The notes below the pieces were generated by a model, which was not told where the DNA came from, made no database searches, and worked only from the letters and a program-made list of their open reading frames with translations. This document shows, piece after piece, positions 1 to 5,342 of a stretch of DNA of 5,392 nt. Each line of letters starts with the position of its first letter. The stretch's first letter is position 1. The DNA comes from Methanocorpusculum sp. Its GTDB lineage: Archaea; Halobacteriota; Methanomicrobia; Methanomicrobiales; Methanocorpusculaceae. The position numbers and the translations under genes are program-made. The stretch lies in contig DALTWN010000074.1 of the NCBI GenBank assembly GCA_029987045.1, positions 1 through 5,392 on the forward strand. The letters run 5' to 3'.

Positions 1-2
1 AG

Positions 3-76
3 GGCCAAGGCCGGGGGTCGAACCCGGGTCTAAAGATCCACAGTCTTAAAGGATATCCAGCTACCCTACCTTAGCC
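3..76 (-). tRNA. tRNA-His (anticodon GUG)
   Basis: Read on the minus strand, a complete cloverleaf can be folded. The acceptor 5' arm GCTAAGG (75-69) pairs with CCTTGGC (10-4) with one G-U pair. The T arm is CCGGG-TTCGACC-CCCGG. The anticodon loop is CTGTGGA (43-37), giving anticodon GTG (41-39) for histidine. Position 76 gives an encoded G-1 that pairs with discriminator C73 at position 3. This extra G-1:C73 pair is the classical identity element for histidyl-tRNA synthetase, and it confirms the isotype independently of the anticodon. CCA is not encoded (CT follows), so it must be added after transcription, as is common in archaea. No intron is visible. Slight oddities are a 27-43 U-U mismatch closing the anticodon stem, a weak D stem with a 13-22 U-U opposition and a 4-nt variable loop. 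The gene diverges from infB. Confidence 0.95.
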
Positions 77-102
77 TGATGAATTCGGATGTACCAAATA
101 CG

Positions 103-108
103 CTATAA
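103..108 (-). promoter_or_regulatory. Putative TATA box of tRNA-His
   Basis: The minus strand reads TTATAG here, centred about 29-30 bp upstream of the mature tRNA 5' end at 76. With the usual archaeal TATA-to-start distance of about 25 bp, transcription would begin a few bases before the tRNA, followed by RNase P trimming. The assignment rests only on position and AT content, and no clear purine-rich BRE is seen. The element overlaps by one base an AGATAT half-site at 108-113. Confidence 0.4.
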
Positions 109-122
109 GATATGGTGTCGGC

Positions 123-138
123 AGATATTAACATATCT
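123..138. repeat. Upstream dyad AGATAT-N4-ATATCT
   Basis: Perfect 6-bp inverted repeat: AGATAT (123-128), spacer TAAC, ATATCT (133-138). It lies between the inferred tRNA-His promoter and the infB TATA box. Its arms are identical to those of the dyad at 176-192, and one more AGATAT half-site lies at 108-113. Five copies of this hexamer in one orientation or the other within 85 bp suggest a DNA-binding protein site, although AT-rich intergenic DNA can produce such repeats by chance. Confidence 0.45.
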
Positions 139-153
139 CTTCGTGCGCTCTTA

Positions 154-160
154 TTTATAA
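154..160 (+). promoter_or_regulatory. infB: Putative TATA box of infB
   Basis: TTTATAA in an AT-rich stretch, 50 bp before the infB start codon. A TATA centre at about 157 predicts transcription starting near 182-184. That leaves a leader of roughly 26-28 nt that includes the GAGGAG ribosome-binding site at 194-199. The box sits between the two AGATAT/ATATCT dyads. This is position-based inference only. Confidence 0.5.
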
Positions 161-175
161 CACTTGGCTACCCAT

Positions 176-192
176 AGATATGTAGAATATCT
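176..192. repeat. Downstream dyad AGATAT-N5-ATATCT before the infB RBS
   Basis: Perfect 6-bp inverted repeat: AGATAT (176-181), spacer GTAGA, ATATCT (187-192). It has the same arms as the dyad at 123-138, with centres about 53 bp apart. It covers the predicted infB transcription start and ends two bases before the Shine-Dalgarno sequence. If transcription starts upstream of 176, the same bases could form a weak leader hairpin next to the ribosome-binding site. DNA operator and RNA hairpin cannot be told apart from sequence alone. Confidence 0.45.
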
Positions 193-193
193 C

Positions 194-199
194 GAGGAG
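194..199 (+). promoter_or_regulatory. infB: Ribosome-binding site of infB
   Basis: GAGGAG complements the archaeal 16S rRNA 3' end. It lies 10 nt before the ATG at 210, a fairly long spacing. It supports that ATG over the earlier out-of-frame ATG at 164. The context CGAGGAG recurs before S6e at 2034-2040, with 11 nt spacing. Confidence 0.8.
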
Positions 200-209
200 A
201 ATAATCATC

Positions 210-1979
210 ATGCCGGAAAATCTACGTACTCCAATTGTCTGCGTTCTTGGTCATGTCGATCACGGAAAAACCTCGCTTCTGGACAGAATCCGCGGTTCCA
301 AGGTCGTTGCCGGCGAAGCAGGCGCTATCACCCAGCATATCGGGGCAACTCTGATTCCGCTGGATTCTATCATCAAACTCAATAGCAATCTGGGGAAAAT
401 CAATACAACAGTTCCCGGTCTTTTATTTATCGACACGCCGGGACATCAGGCATTTACGACCCTGCGTGCACGCGGCGGCGCCCTTGCGGATATCGCCATC
501 CTTGTCGTCGATGTGACGGAAGGATTCAAGCAGCAGACCATTGAGGCGCTGCAGATTCTGCGCAACTGCAAGACACCGTTTGTGATTGCAGCAACAAAAC
601 TCGATAAGATACCCGGATGGCGCCCGACCCCTAACGCATCGTTTACCCAGTCGTATGCGAATCAGGGAGATCAGGTGAAGAATACGGTAGAAACGAAGAT
701 CTATGAACTCGTCGGGAAACTTTCCGAACTCGGGTTCAGTTCCGAACGGTTCGACCGTGTTTCCGATTTCCAGCGCAACCTCGTGATTGTACCGGTCAGC
801 AGTATGACGGGTGAAGGTATCGGCGATCTGCTGATGATCATGATCGGTCTTGCACAGAAATTCCTGACGGAAAACCTGAAGACCACGGTGGAAGGCCCCG
901 GTGTCGGTACCGTGCTTGAAGTCAAGGAGGAGAAAGGCCTGGGAACGACGCTCGATGTCATTCTCTACGACGGTATCATCGGTGTCGGGGATGAAATCGG
1001 TATTGCCGGCGAAAACGGTGCGTTCTCCGCCAAGGTCCGTGCGCTTCTCCAGCCGCGTCCGATGAAGGAAATTCTGGTGGAAGACCGGTTCCAGCGGGTA
1101 AAATCGGTTACTGCGGCGGCAGGTGTCAAGATTTCCGCCCCGGGACTTGACGGTGTCAAGGCCGGATCGCCGATCCGTGTCATCCGCGGAAACCGTGACG
1201 AGGTGTTCGACAAGATCAACAGCGAAATGCAGGAGATCAATGTCAAGTTGTCGGAAGTAGGTATTACGATCCGTGCAGATACCATCGGCGCACTGGAAGC
1301 ACTGTCCAAGGAACTTGAACAGAAGAACATCCCGATCATGCGTGCTGAGGTGGGGCCGTTATCCCGCCGTGATCTTATTGAAATCGGTATCCTGAAAGAG
1401 GAAGAACACCGGGCGGTTCTTCTGTTCAATGTTCCGCTTCTGCCGGATGCGGCCGAGATGATCGATGCGCACGAATCGAATGTCAAGGTCTTCGAGAACC
1501 GTGTCATCTACAAATTGATTGACGATTATGTCGAGTGGCAGGAAGAACTCGTCAAGATCCGCGAAGCAAAACAGTATGATACGGTGACCCTTCCGGCAAA
1601 GTTCACCATTCTTCCGGGCTGTGTGTTCAGAATCAGCGGACCTGCCGTAGTGGGTGTGCGTATTCTTGGCGGAACCCTGCGTCCGAAAGTGGATGTCGCG
1701 ACACGCGACGGACGTGTGGTGGGCGAAATCAAGCAGATTAAGCTGAACAAGGAAAACATCAATGAGGCGAAGGAAGGAGCAGAGGTCGCCATATCCATCG
1801 ACGGCATCACCATTGGTCGTCAGGTTGAGGTAGGAGACATACTGTATGCGGCAATTCCTGAACGTCACGTCAAGATTCTGGAGCATGAAATGCTCAAATC
1901 ACTCAATGCGGGAACGGTAGAAGCCCTGGACGAGTATACGGCCATATATCGGAAAACTCAGCCCTTTTGGGGAAAATAG
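210..1979 (+). CDS. infB: Translation initiation factor aIF5B (IF-2 homologue)
   Basis: This 589-residue GTPase is the archaeal counterpart of eIF5B and bacterial IF2. Family members promote ribosomal subunit joining and position initiator tRNA in the cytoplasm. The length fits the short archaeal form, which lacks the long eukaryotic N-terminal extension. The GTPase motifs are visible in order: P-loop GHVDHGKT (14-21), switch I region AGAITQHIGA (37-46), DTPGH (75-79), a G4 motif reading TKLD (129-132) and G5-like SSMTGEG (197-203). Domains II to IV follow from about residue 230, and the protein ends in the archaeal-type RKTQPFWGK. The first in-frame ATG after the GAGGAG site starts directly before the G domain. 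There is no intein and no frameshift. The only deviation is Thr for the usual Asn in the NKxD motif, which is tolerated in some other GTPase families such as EngB. No T-run follows the stop, so read-through into S6e is possible. Confidence 0.98.
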   Translation: MPENLRTPIVCVLGHVDHGKTSLLDRIRGSKVVAGEAGAITQHIGATLIPLDSIIKLNSNLGKINTTVPGLLFIDTPGHQAFTTLRARGGALADIAILVVDVTEGFKQQTIEALQILRNCKTPFVIAATKLDKIPGWRPTPNASFTQSYANQGDQVKNTVETKIYELVGKLSELGFSSERFDRVSDFQRNLVIVPVSSMTGEGIGDLLMIMIGLAQKFLTENLKTTVEGPGVGTVLEVKEEKGLGTTLDVILYDGIIGVGDEIGIAGENGAFSAKVRALLQPRPMKEILVEDRFQRVKSVTAAAGVKISAPGLDGVKAGSPIRVIRGNRDEVFDKINSEMQEINVKLSEVGITIRADTIGALEALSKELEQKNIPIMRAEVGPLSRRDLIEIGILKEEEHRAVLLFNVPLLPDAAEMIDAHESNVKVFENRVIYKLIDDYVEWQEELVKIREAKQYDTVTLPAKFTILPGCVFRISGPAVVGVRILGGTLRPKVDVATRDGRVVGEIKQIKLNKENINEAKEGAEVAISIDGITIGRQVEVGDILYAAIPERHVKILEHEMLKSLNAGTVEALDEYTAIYRKTQPFWGK

Positions 1980-1993
1980 TATTAATAAGATAC

Positions 1994-2010
1994 AACTAAA
2001 TAATATAGTT
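1994..2010 (+). promoter_or_regulatory. Putative S6e promoter in the infB-S6e spacer
   Basis: The 72-bp spacer after infB is AT-rich. It holds a TATA-like AATATAG (about 2002-2008) inside a short inverted repeat, AACTA (1994-1998) and TAGTT (2006-2010). A TATA centre near 2005 predicts transcription starting around 2030, just before the GAGGAG site of S6e. A separate promoter would allow the ribosomal protein to be made in excess of the initiation factor. This is inference from composition and spacing. Confidence 0.35.
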
Positions 2011-2026
2011 ACTTCGTAATCACGAT

Positions 2027-2036
2027 TCGATATCGA
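2027..2036. repeat. Perfect palindrome TCGATATCGA overlapping the S6e RBS
   Basis: A 10-bp perfect palindrome whose right end overlaps the start of the GAGGAG ribosome-binding site (2035-2040) by two bases. It sits at the predicted S6e transcription start. The core ATATCGAGGAG resembles the ATATCTCGAGGAG that precedes infB, so the two translation genes share a leader signature. Confidence 0.35.
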
Positions 2037-2040
2037 GGAG
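2035..2040 (+). promoter_or_regulatory. rps6e: Ribosome-binding site of S6e
   Basis: GAGGAG lies 11 nt before the ATG at 2052. The CGAGGAG context is the same as before infB. The following TTATAAATAT could be mistaken for a TATA box, but it is too close to the start codon to drive this gene. Confidence 0.75.
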
Positions 2041-2051
2041 TTATAAATATC

Positions 2052-2459
2052 ATGACAGACTTAAAACTCGTTCTTTCCGACCCAAAGACCGGAAAGGCAT
2101 ACAACATTGAAGCAAAGGATGCAGCAGCAGCTGCACTCATCGGAAAGAGCATTGGAACTGAGATCGACGCAAACGTCTTCGGTCTTCCGGGATACAAGAT
2201 CACTATCACCGGCGGATCCGACAAGACCGGAACTCCGGCACGTGCAGATCTTCCAGGAAACGGCAAGCGCGGACTTCTCATCACCGAAGGATTCGGATTC
2301 AACCCGAAGAAAGAAGGCGAGAGAAGAAGAAAGACCCAGCGTGGTTGTGAAATTGCATCTGATTTCGTTCAGGTCAATGCAAAAGTTACCGTCTACGGCG
2401 CAAAGTCCCTCGAAGAGACTTTCGGTGCAGCACCTGCAGAAGAACCAAAGCAGGAATAA
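2052..2459 (+). CDS. rps6e: 30S ribosomal protein S6e
   Basis: A small-subunit ribosomal protein specific to archaea and eukaryotes (eS6), absent from bacteria; here 135 residues. Archaeal eS6 has only the core domain and lacks the long C-terminal phosphorylated helix of the eukaryotic protein, and this length agrees. Recognisable segments are GYKITITGGSDKTG (47-60) and the basic ERRRKTQRG (90-98), which is typical of rRNA contact regions. The last 19 or so residues are acidic and rich in Ala, Glu and Pro, and look like a flexible tail. The start is fixed by GAGGAG 11 nt upstream and by homology from the first residues. It follows infB by 72 bp in the same direction and is closed by a T7 tract at 2482-2488. 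Its repeated GCA, GGA and ATC codons suggest the biased usage of a highly expressed gene. Confidence 0.97.
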   Translation: MTDLKLVLSDPKTGKAYNIEAKDAAAAALIGKSIGTEIDANVFGLPGYKITITGGSDKTGTPARADLPGNGKRGLLITEGFGFNPKKEGERRRKTQRGCEIASDFVQVNAKVTVYGAKSLEETFGAAPAEEPKQE

Positions 2460-2481
2460 GCCGGTATCACCGCCCAAATAC

Positions 2482-2488
2482 TTTTTTT
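2482..2488 (+). terminator. Oligo-T terminator after S6e
   Basis: A run of seven T residues 23 bp after the S6e stop, with no strong preceding hairpin. This is the usual form of intrinsic archaeal terminator. It is the only T7 tract in the window and lies 17 bp before the small downstream ORF. The same TTTTTTTAT stretch could also serve as the TATA element of that ORF, so its role is ambiguous. Confidence 0.55.
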
Positions 2489-2505
2489 ATCAGGTCTATT
2501 AGCGT

Positions 2506-2676
2506 ATGGGAAACATTTGTCCGTTTATGAAGGAACGCTGTCTCGGTAACGACTGTAAGTTCTGGCGTGCAGATGCCAAGTACGATAAGAAAGCGGATAC
2601 GATTTATGAGCTTTCGTCAGGCGAATGCCTGTTCGTGCGGACCATTAACCATATTCTCTCGACGAAGAATCTCTGA
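2506..2676 (+). CDS. Small four-cysteine protein of unknown function (56 aa)
   Basis: An ATG-to-TGA frame of 56 codons fills the space between S6e and rimI. The protein begins MGNICPFMKERCLGNDCKFW and has cysteines at 5, 12, 17 and 41 (spacing x6, x4, x23), a possible Zn2+ or Fe-S site. The opening, with CPF followed by RC and CKFW, resembles short cysteine-rich proteins I associate with methanogen genomes, but I cannot name a family. The codons look like those of neighbouring genes, and no better frame exists there. A weak AGGT (2492-2495) lies 10 nt before ATG, matching the 10-11 nt spacing at infB and S6e. The T-rich tract at 2482-2490 could place a transcription start close to the ATG. 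It is convergent with rimI, with nine bases between stop codons. There is no signal peptide or membrane segment, so it is probably cytoplasmic. The function is unknown. Confidence 0.75.
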   Translation: MGNICPFMKERCLGNDCKFWRADAKYDKKADTIYELSSGECLFVRTINHILSTKNL

Positions 2677-2685
2677 TCAGGCCGT

Positions 2686-3168
2686 CTAGAACCATCGCAT
2701 CATTACGATGGCGTCTTCCCCGTCCTTGTAATATTCCCCATATACGATAACGTCTTCGTATCCTATCCGTTCATAGAAGCCGTGGGCATTGGTATTGCTT
2801 CTCCGTACTTCAAGACTGCATGCCGAACATCCTTCGACAAAGAAATCACGTTCGAGTTTGCGCAGCAGCAGACGGCCGATACCGAGACTCCGCATGTCGG
2901 GAGATACTGCGATATTGCAGACATGCCCGTACTTTTCGCTTCCTGTTTCTTCAATGGCTCCGGCGGAAAATCCTACGGCCCGTCCATCCGCTTCAGCGAT
3001 GTAGAACGAGGTGAGGTATATCGTCATCATCTCGAAGAGTGCTTTGTATTCCCAGGGGTCGGGGAAACACTGCAGTTCAATCCGGTAGATATCCGGGATG
3101 TCTTCCAGGGTTGCTTTTCTGATGGTGCACCCTGCACGTGTCCCTCCCATGCCGTTAACCATAGACAT
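2686..3168 (-). CDS. rimI: RimI-like GNAT N-acetyltransferase
   Basis: A 160-residue GNAT-fold enzyme expected to transfer acetyl from acetyl-CoA to protein N-termini, as bacterial RimI does for ribosomal protein S18 and archaeal Ard1-type enzymes do more broadly. From the chosen start, the fold opens at TIRKATLEDIPDI (15-27). The acetyl-CoA loop is seen in VSPDMRSLGIG (88-98), with R93-x-x-G96-x-G98. The family-typical LEVRRSNTNAHGFYERIGY (119-137) and YYKDGEDAIVM (146-156) follow. The reading frame is open up to 3240, but residues before 3168 are not GNAT-like and would overlap the divergent gene. Possible starts are 3168, 3162 and 3150; none has a Shine-Dalgarno sequence. I prefer 3168 because it follows a TATA-like CTATAAT (minus strand, near 3202) at a suitable distance and mirrors the divergent start at 3208. 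The substrate is inferred, not shown. Confidence 0.9.
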   Translation of the reverse strand: MSMVNGMGGTRAGCTIRKATLEDIPDIYRIELQCFPDPWEYKALFEMMTIYLTSFYIAEADGRAVGFSAGAIEETGSEKYGHVCNIAVSPDMRSLGIGRLLLRKLERDFFVEGCSACSLEVRRSNTNAHGFYERIGYEDVIVYGEYYKDGEDAIVMMRWF

Positions 3169-3210
3169 ATTGCTATTTAGTATTTGAATTCCATACATTA
3201 TAGCATAATG
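3166..3210. promoter_or_regulatory. Shared divergent promoter of rimI and DUF1015 with dyad symmetry
   Basis: Only 39 bp separate the start codons of rimI (3168, minus) and the DUF1015 gene (3208, plus). The segment from one ATG to the other is an imperfect palindrome centred at 3188. Matching arms are CAT/ATG, TGCTAT (3171-3176) with ATAGCA (3200-3205) and GTAT (3180-3183) with ATAC (3193-3196). About 14 of 22 base pairs are symmetric. GAATTC lies almost at the centre. TATA-like elements for each direction must lie inside this dyad: TATTTAG near 3174-3180 for plus and CTATAAT near 3199-3205 for minus. Both transcripts would then be nearly leaderless, which fits the lack of ribosome-binding sites. 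Confidence 0.5.
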
Positions 3211-4461
3211 GTTACCGTATATCCTTTCGCCGGTCTGCATCCTGCACCCTCAGCGTTTGCCAGTGTGCCGTCCGTACCGTACGATGTTATCGAACGCGAT
3301 GAGGCAGCTGCAGAAATTGCAGAAAACAAGAACTCTCTTCTGCGTATCATCAGAACCGATGCGGAACTTCCGGACATCGACCCGCATGATGACAAAATCT
3401 ATGCACGGGCAGCCGAAATGTTTGCAAAGTTCAAGGCAGACGGTCTGTTCGAATCCGATACCGCCTCCGCCTTCTATATCTACCGCATTACGATGGGCGG
3501 AAAACAGTTTACCGGCCTGGTATCCTGCGTATCCGTTGCCGAATACAATGCGAATATCATCAAGAAGCATGAACTGACCCGCTACGACAAGGAAGAAGAC
3601 AGGACCCGGCATATCGATGCGGTATCCTGCCATACAGGACAGGTATTCCTCCTCTATAAGAATCAGGAAGCAGAACGGCTCATCCGCGAGCTTGCCGATA
3701 CTCATCAGCCGTTTGGAGAATATACGGCGAAGAACGGCAATCTCCACCAGATATACCGTATCGACAGTCCGGCAGAAGTCCAGAAGATCACGGCGATGTT
3801 CAAGGAGATTCCGAACCTGTACATCGCCGACGGTCATCACCGTGCGAAATCTTCCGCCAATGTCTGTGAACGCCGCACATCCGAGAACCGTCTGACGCCG
3901 GATGCCGAAAAGTTCATGGCGGTTCTTTTCGCGCATGATTCGGTCAGGATCTATGGATATCACCGTATGATCCGTGATCTTGCAGGACTCAATGCGGATA
4001 TGTTCCTGAACGATCTGTCGCTGCGGTTCAAGATCACGCCGATCAAGAAAGTGGATATCCGCAAGAACGAGATTCCCGCTCTTGAAAAAGGAAAGAACAT
4101 GCATGTCATGCACCTCTACCTGGAAAGTCAGTGGTATGAGCTGACCCGTCCGGTAGACGAGACTGCCGACGCCATCGAACGTCTTGACGTCTCGGTACTG
4201 CAGAACGTCGTGATGGACGATATGCTTGCCATCTTCGATCCGCGTGGCGATCCGCGTATTGCCTTCGTCGGCGGTATCGTTCCGCTGAGCGAAGTTACCA
4301 AGCAGGTCGACAACGGGGAGTTTGCTGCGGCATTTATCATGCAGCCGGTGACTGCCCAGCAGGTCATTGATGTTGCCGATGCAGGGCTGATTATGCCGCC
4401 GAAATCAACCTGGTTTGAGCCGAAGCTCCTGTCAGGTATGGTTATGCACGAAATACACTGA
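3208..4461 (+). CDS. DUF1015 family protein
   Basis: A 417-residue soluble protein of the DUF1015 family, found in archaea and bacteria and without an established function that I know of. The family pattern is clear. It has an N-terminal YPFAGLHP and VPYDVI, then a central KHELTRYDKEEDRTRH (about 120-135) followed by GQVFLLY. The hallmark ADGHHR has its acidic-His-His cluster at D208-G209-H210-H211-R212, and the C-terminal MPPKSTWFEPK is at 396-406. The clustered His and Asp residues look like an active or metal site, but this is inference. The frame opens at 3184, yet the family normally begins MVTxYPF, so the ATG at 3208 is preferred; it has no Shine-Dalgarno sequence and may be leaderless. 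From memory and unverified, bacterial relatives sometimes neighbour serine-biosynthesis genes; none is seen here. It is probably co-transcribed with the membrane protein 28 bp downstream. Confidence 0.93.
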   Translation: MVTVYPFAGLHPAPSAFASVPSVPYDVIERDEAAAEIAENKNSLLRIIRTDAELPDIDPHDDKIYARAAEMFAKFKADGLFESDTASAFYIYRITMGGKQFTGLVSCVSVAEYNANIIKKHELTRYDKEEDRTRHIDAVSCHTGQVFLLYKNQEAERLIRELADTHQPFGEYTAKNGNLHQIYRIDSPAEVQKITAMFKEIPNLYIADGHHRAKSSANVCERRTSENRLTPDAEKFMAVLFAHDSVRIYGYHRMIRDLAGLNADMFLNDLSLRFKITPIKKVDIRKNEIPALEKGKNMHVMHLYLESQWYELTRPVDETADAIERLDVSVLQNVVMDDMLAIFDPRGDPRIAFVGGIVPLSEVTKQVDNGEFAAAFIMQPVTAQQVIDVADAGLIMPPKSTWFEPKLLSGMVMHEIH

Positions 4462-4489
4462 ACAAACGAATCTACTCATCTGAAGAATC

Positions 4490-5311
4490 ATGACAGAGAA
4501 CGCTGTGCCGGATCAGGTGAAAACTGAAGAGCACCATACCGGCGAACGATACTGGGAACTCGATGCCGCACGAGGCATGGCCATCGTCGGCATGCTGGTA
4601 TTCCATTTTATCGCGACTCTGGTCATGTTCCATATTATTCAGGAAACGGATGATTTCCTGAAATATTACAATACGTACATCTTCGGCAGCGCTGTTTTTG
4701 TTGTGCTTGCCGGAATGTCGATGGTCCTGCGTCACGAACGTATGCGGGTCAAAGGCAAAACGAATCGTGAATATTACATCGCGCTGGTAAAACGTGCTCT
4801 TCTCCTGTTTGCCATCGCCATGGCCATTACGCTGGTTACCTGGATTGCAGGAAATCTCTTCCTCAATGGTTCGTTCATCAAGTTCGGATTCCTCCACATG
4901 CTTGCGATAGCCATGCTGATAGCCATTCCGCTTCTGCGATTTAGAAAATGGAATCTGATTTTCGGTCTCGGTATCATCACCATCGGACTACTGCTCATTC
5001 CGAACTTTGCGGAACCGGAATGGCTGTTTCCGCTGGGAATTCATGGTCCTGAATTCATGGCTCATGCCATGGATTATTTCCCGATCTTCCCGTGGGTGGG
5101 CGTTCTGCTTCTGGGCGTCGGCATTGGCAATATCTTCTATCCGAACGGAATTCGCGGATTCAAGCTTCCCTATACTCCAAAGATTGTCCTCAGGACGTTT
5201 GCAAAACTCGGCAACGGTATGGTTACCCTTTTCATCTATCTCGTACACATGCCGGTATTCATCGCCGCTCTCTGGATATTCTCGGCACTGACCGGCATAG
5301 GGTATCTGTAG
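4490..5311 (+). CDS. DUF1624/HGSNAT-like seven-helix membrane protein
   Basis: A 273-residue integral membrane protein. After a hydrophilic N-terminus, RYWELDAARGMAIVGMLVFH (20-39) matches the opening of the DUF1624 family, which is related to heparan-alpha-glucosaminide N-acetyltransferase; those enzymes move acetyl groups across the membrane onto sugars. About seven hydrophobic helices are visible, near 29-50, 60-80, 99-121, 130-149, 154-171, 197-216 and 244-265. Conserved-looking elements are H39 in the first helix, KFGFLHMLAIA (131-141) with H136, FPWVGVLLLG (200-209) and IYLVHMP (249-255) with H253. The last resembles the final-helix motif of this and other acyltransferase-type membrane families. 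The substrate is unknown; a cell-surface glycan or lipid would be a guess. It follows the DUF1015 gene by 28 bp without a promoter or strong ribosome-binding site, so operon membership is likely. The ATG at 4490 is the only start that retains the conserved opening with a normal N-terminus. Confidence 0.85.
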   Translation: MTENAVPDQVKTEEHHTGERYWELDAARGMAIVGMLVFHFIATLVMFHIIQETDDFLKYYNTYIFGSAVFVVLAGMSMVLRHERMRVKGKTNREYYIALVKRALLLFAIAMAITLVTWIAGNLFLNGSFIKFGFLHMLAIAMLIAIPLLRFRKWNLIFGLGIITIGLLLIPNFAEPEWLFPLGIHGPEFMAHAMDYFPIFPWVGVLLLGVGIGNIFYPNGIRGFKLPYTPKIVLRTFAKLGNGMVTLFIYLVHMPVFIAALWIFSALTGIGYL

Positions 5312-5342
5312 AATCTGCCGGAGCAGTTCCTCTTGTTTGCTT

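Noticed and set aside
965..1886. Minus-strand frames of 175-180 codons inside infB
   Set aside because: Both are antisense to an intact aIF5B gene. The translations are Ser/Arg-rich or low in pattern and lack start signals.
210..1979. Intein or frameshift in infB
   Set aside because: Inteins occur in some archaeal infB genes, but this gene is uninterrupted and of normal length, with continuous G motifs.
2041..2050. TTATAAATAT as a TATA box
   Set aside because: It ends one base before the S6e ATG and lies after the ribosome-binding site. Transcription from it would start inside the coding region, so it is better explained as an AT-rich spacer.
2061..2502. Overlapping frames on both strands around S6e (138 codons minus, 131 codons plus)
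   Set aside because: S6e is unambiguous in its own frame. The others have no ribosome-binding site and no family resemblance.
2692..2711. Inverted repeat CCATCG-N8-CGATGG near the 3' end of rimI as a terminator
   Set aside because: It lies within the rimI coding sequence, has no following T-run in either direction and is likely a by-product of codon choice.
3184..3207. Earlier in-frame ATG at 3184 as the DUF1015 start
   Set aside because: The eight extra residues are not part of the family opening, whereas the ATG at 3208 gives the usual MVTVYPF start and fits the promoter spacing.
3169..3240. Upstream extension of rimI to 3240
   Set aside because: It would overlap the DUF1015 coding sequence and add a stretch without GNAT similarity that is mostly promoter DNA.
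3250..4113. Long minus-strand frame of 287 codons within the DUF1015 gene
   Set aside because: It lies wholly antisense to a protein with clear family motifs, and its translation shows no recognisable domain. It is a shadow produced by the codon bias of the real gene.
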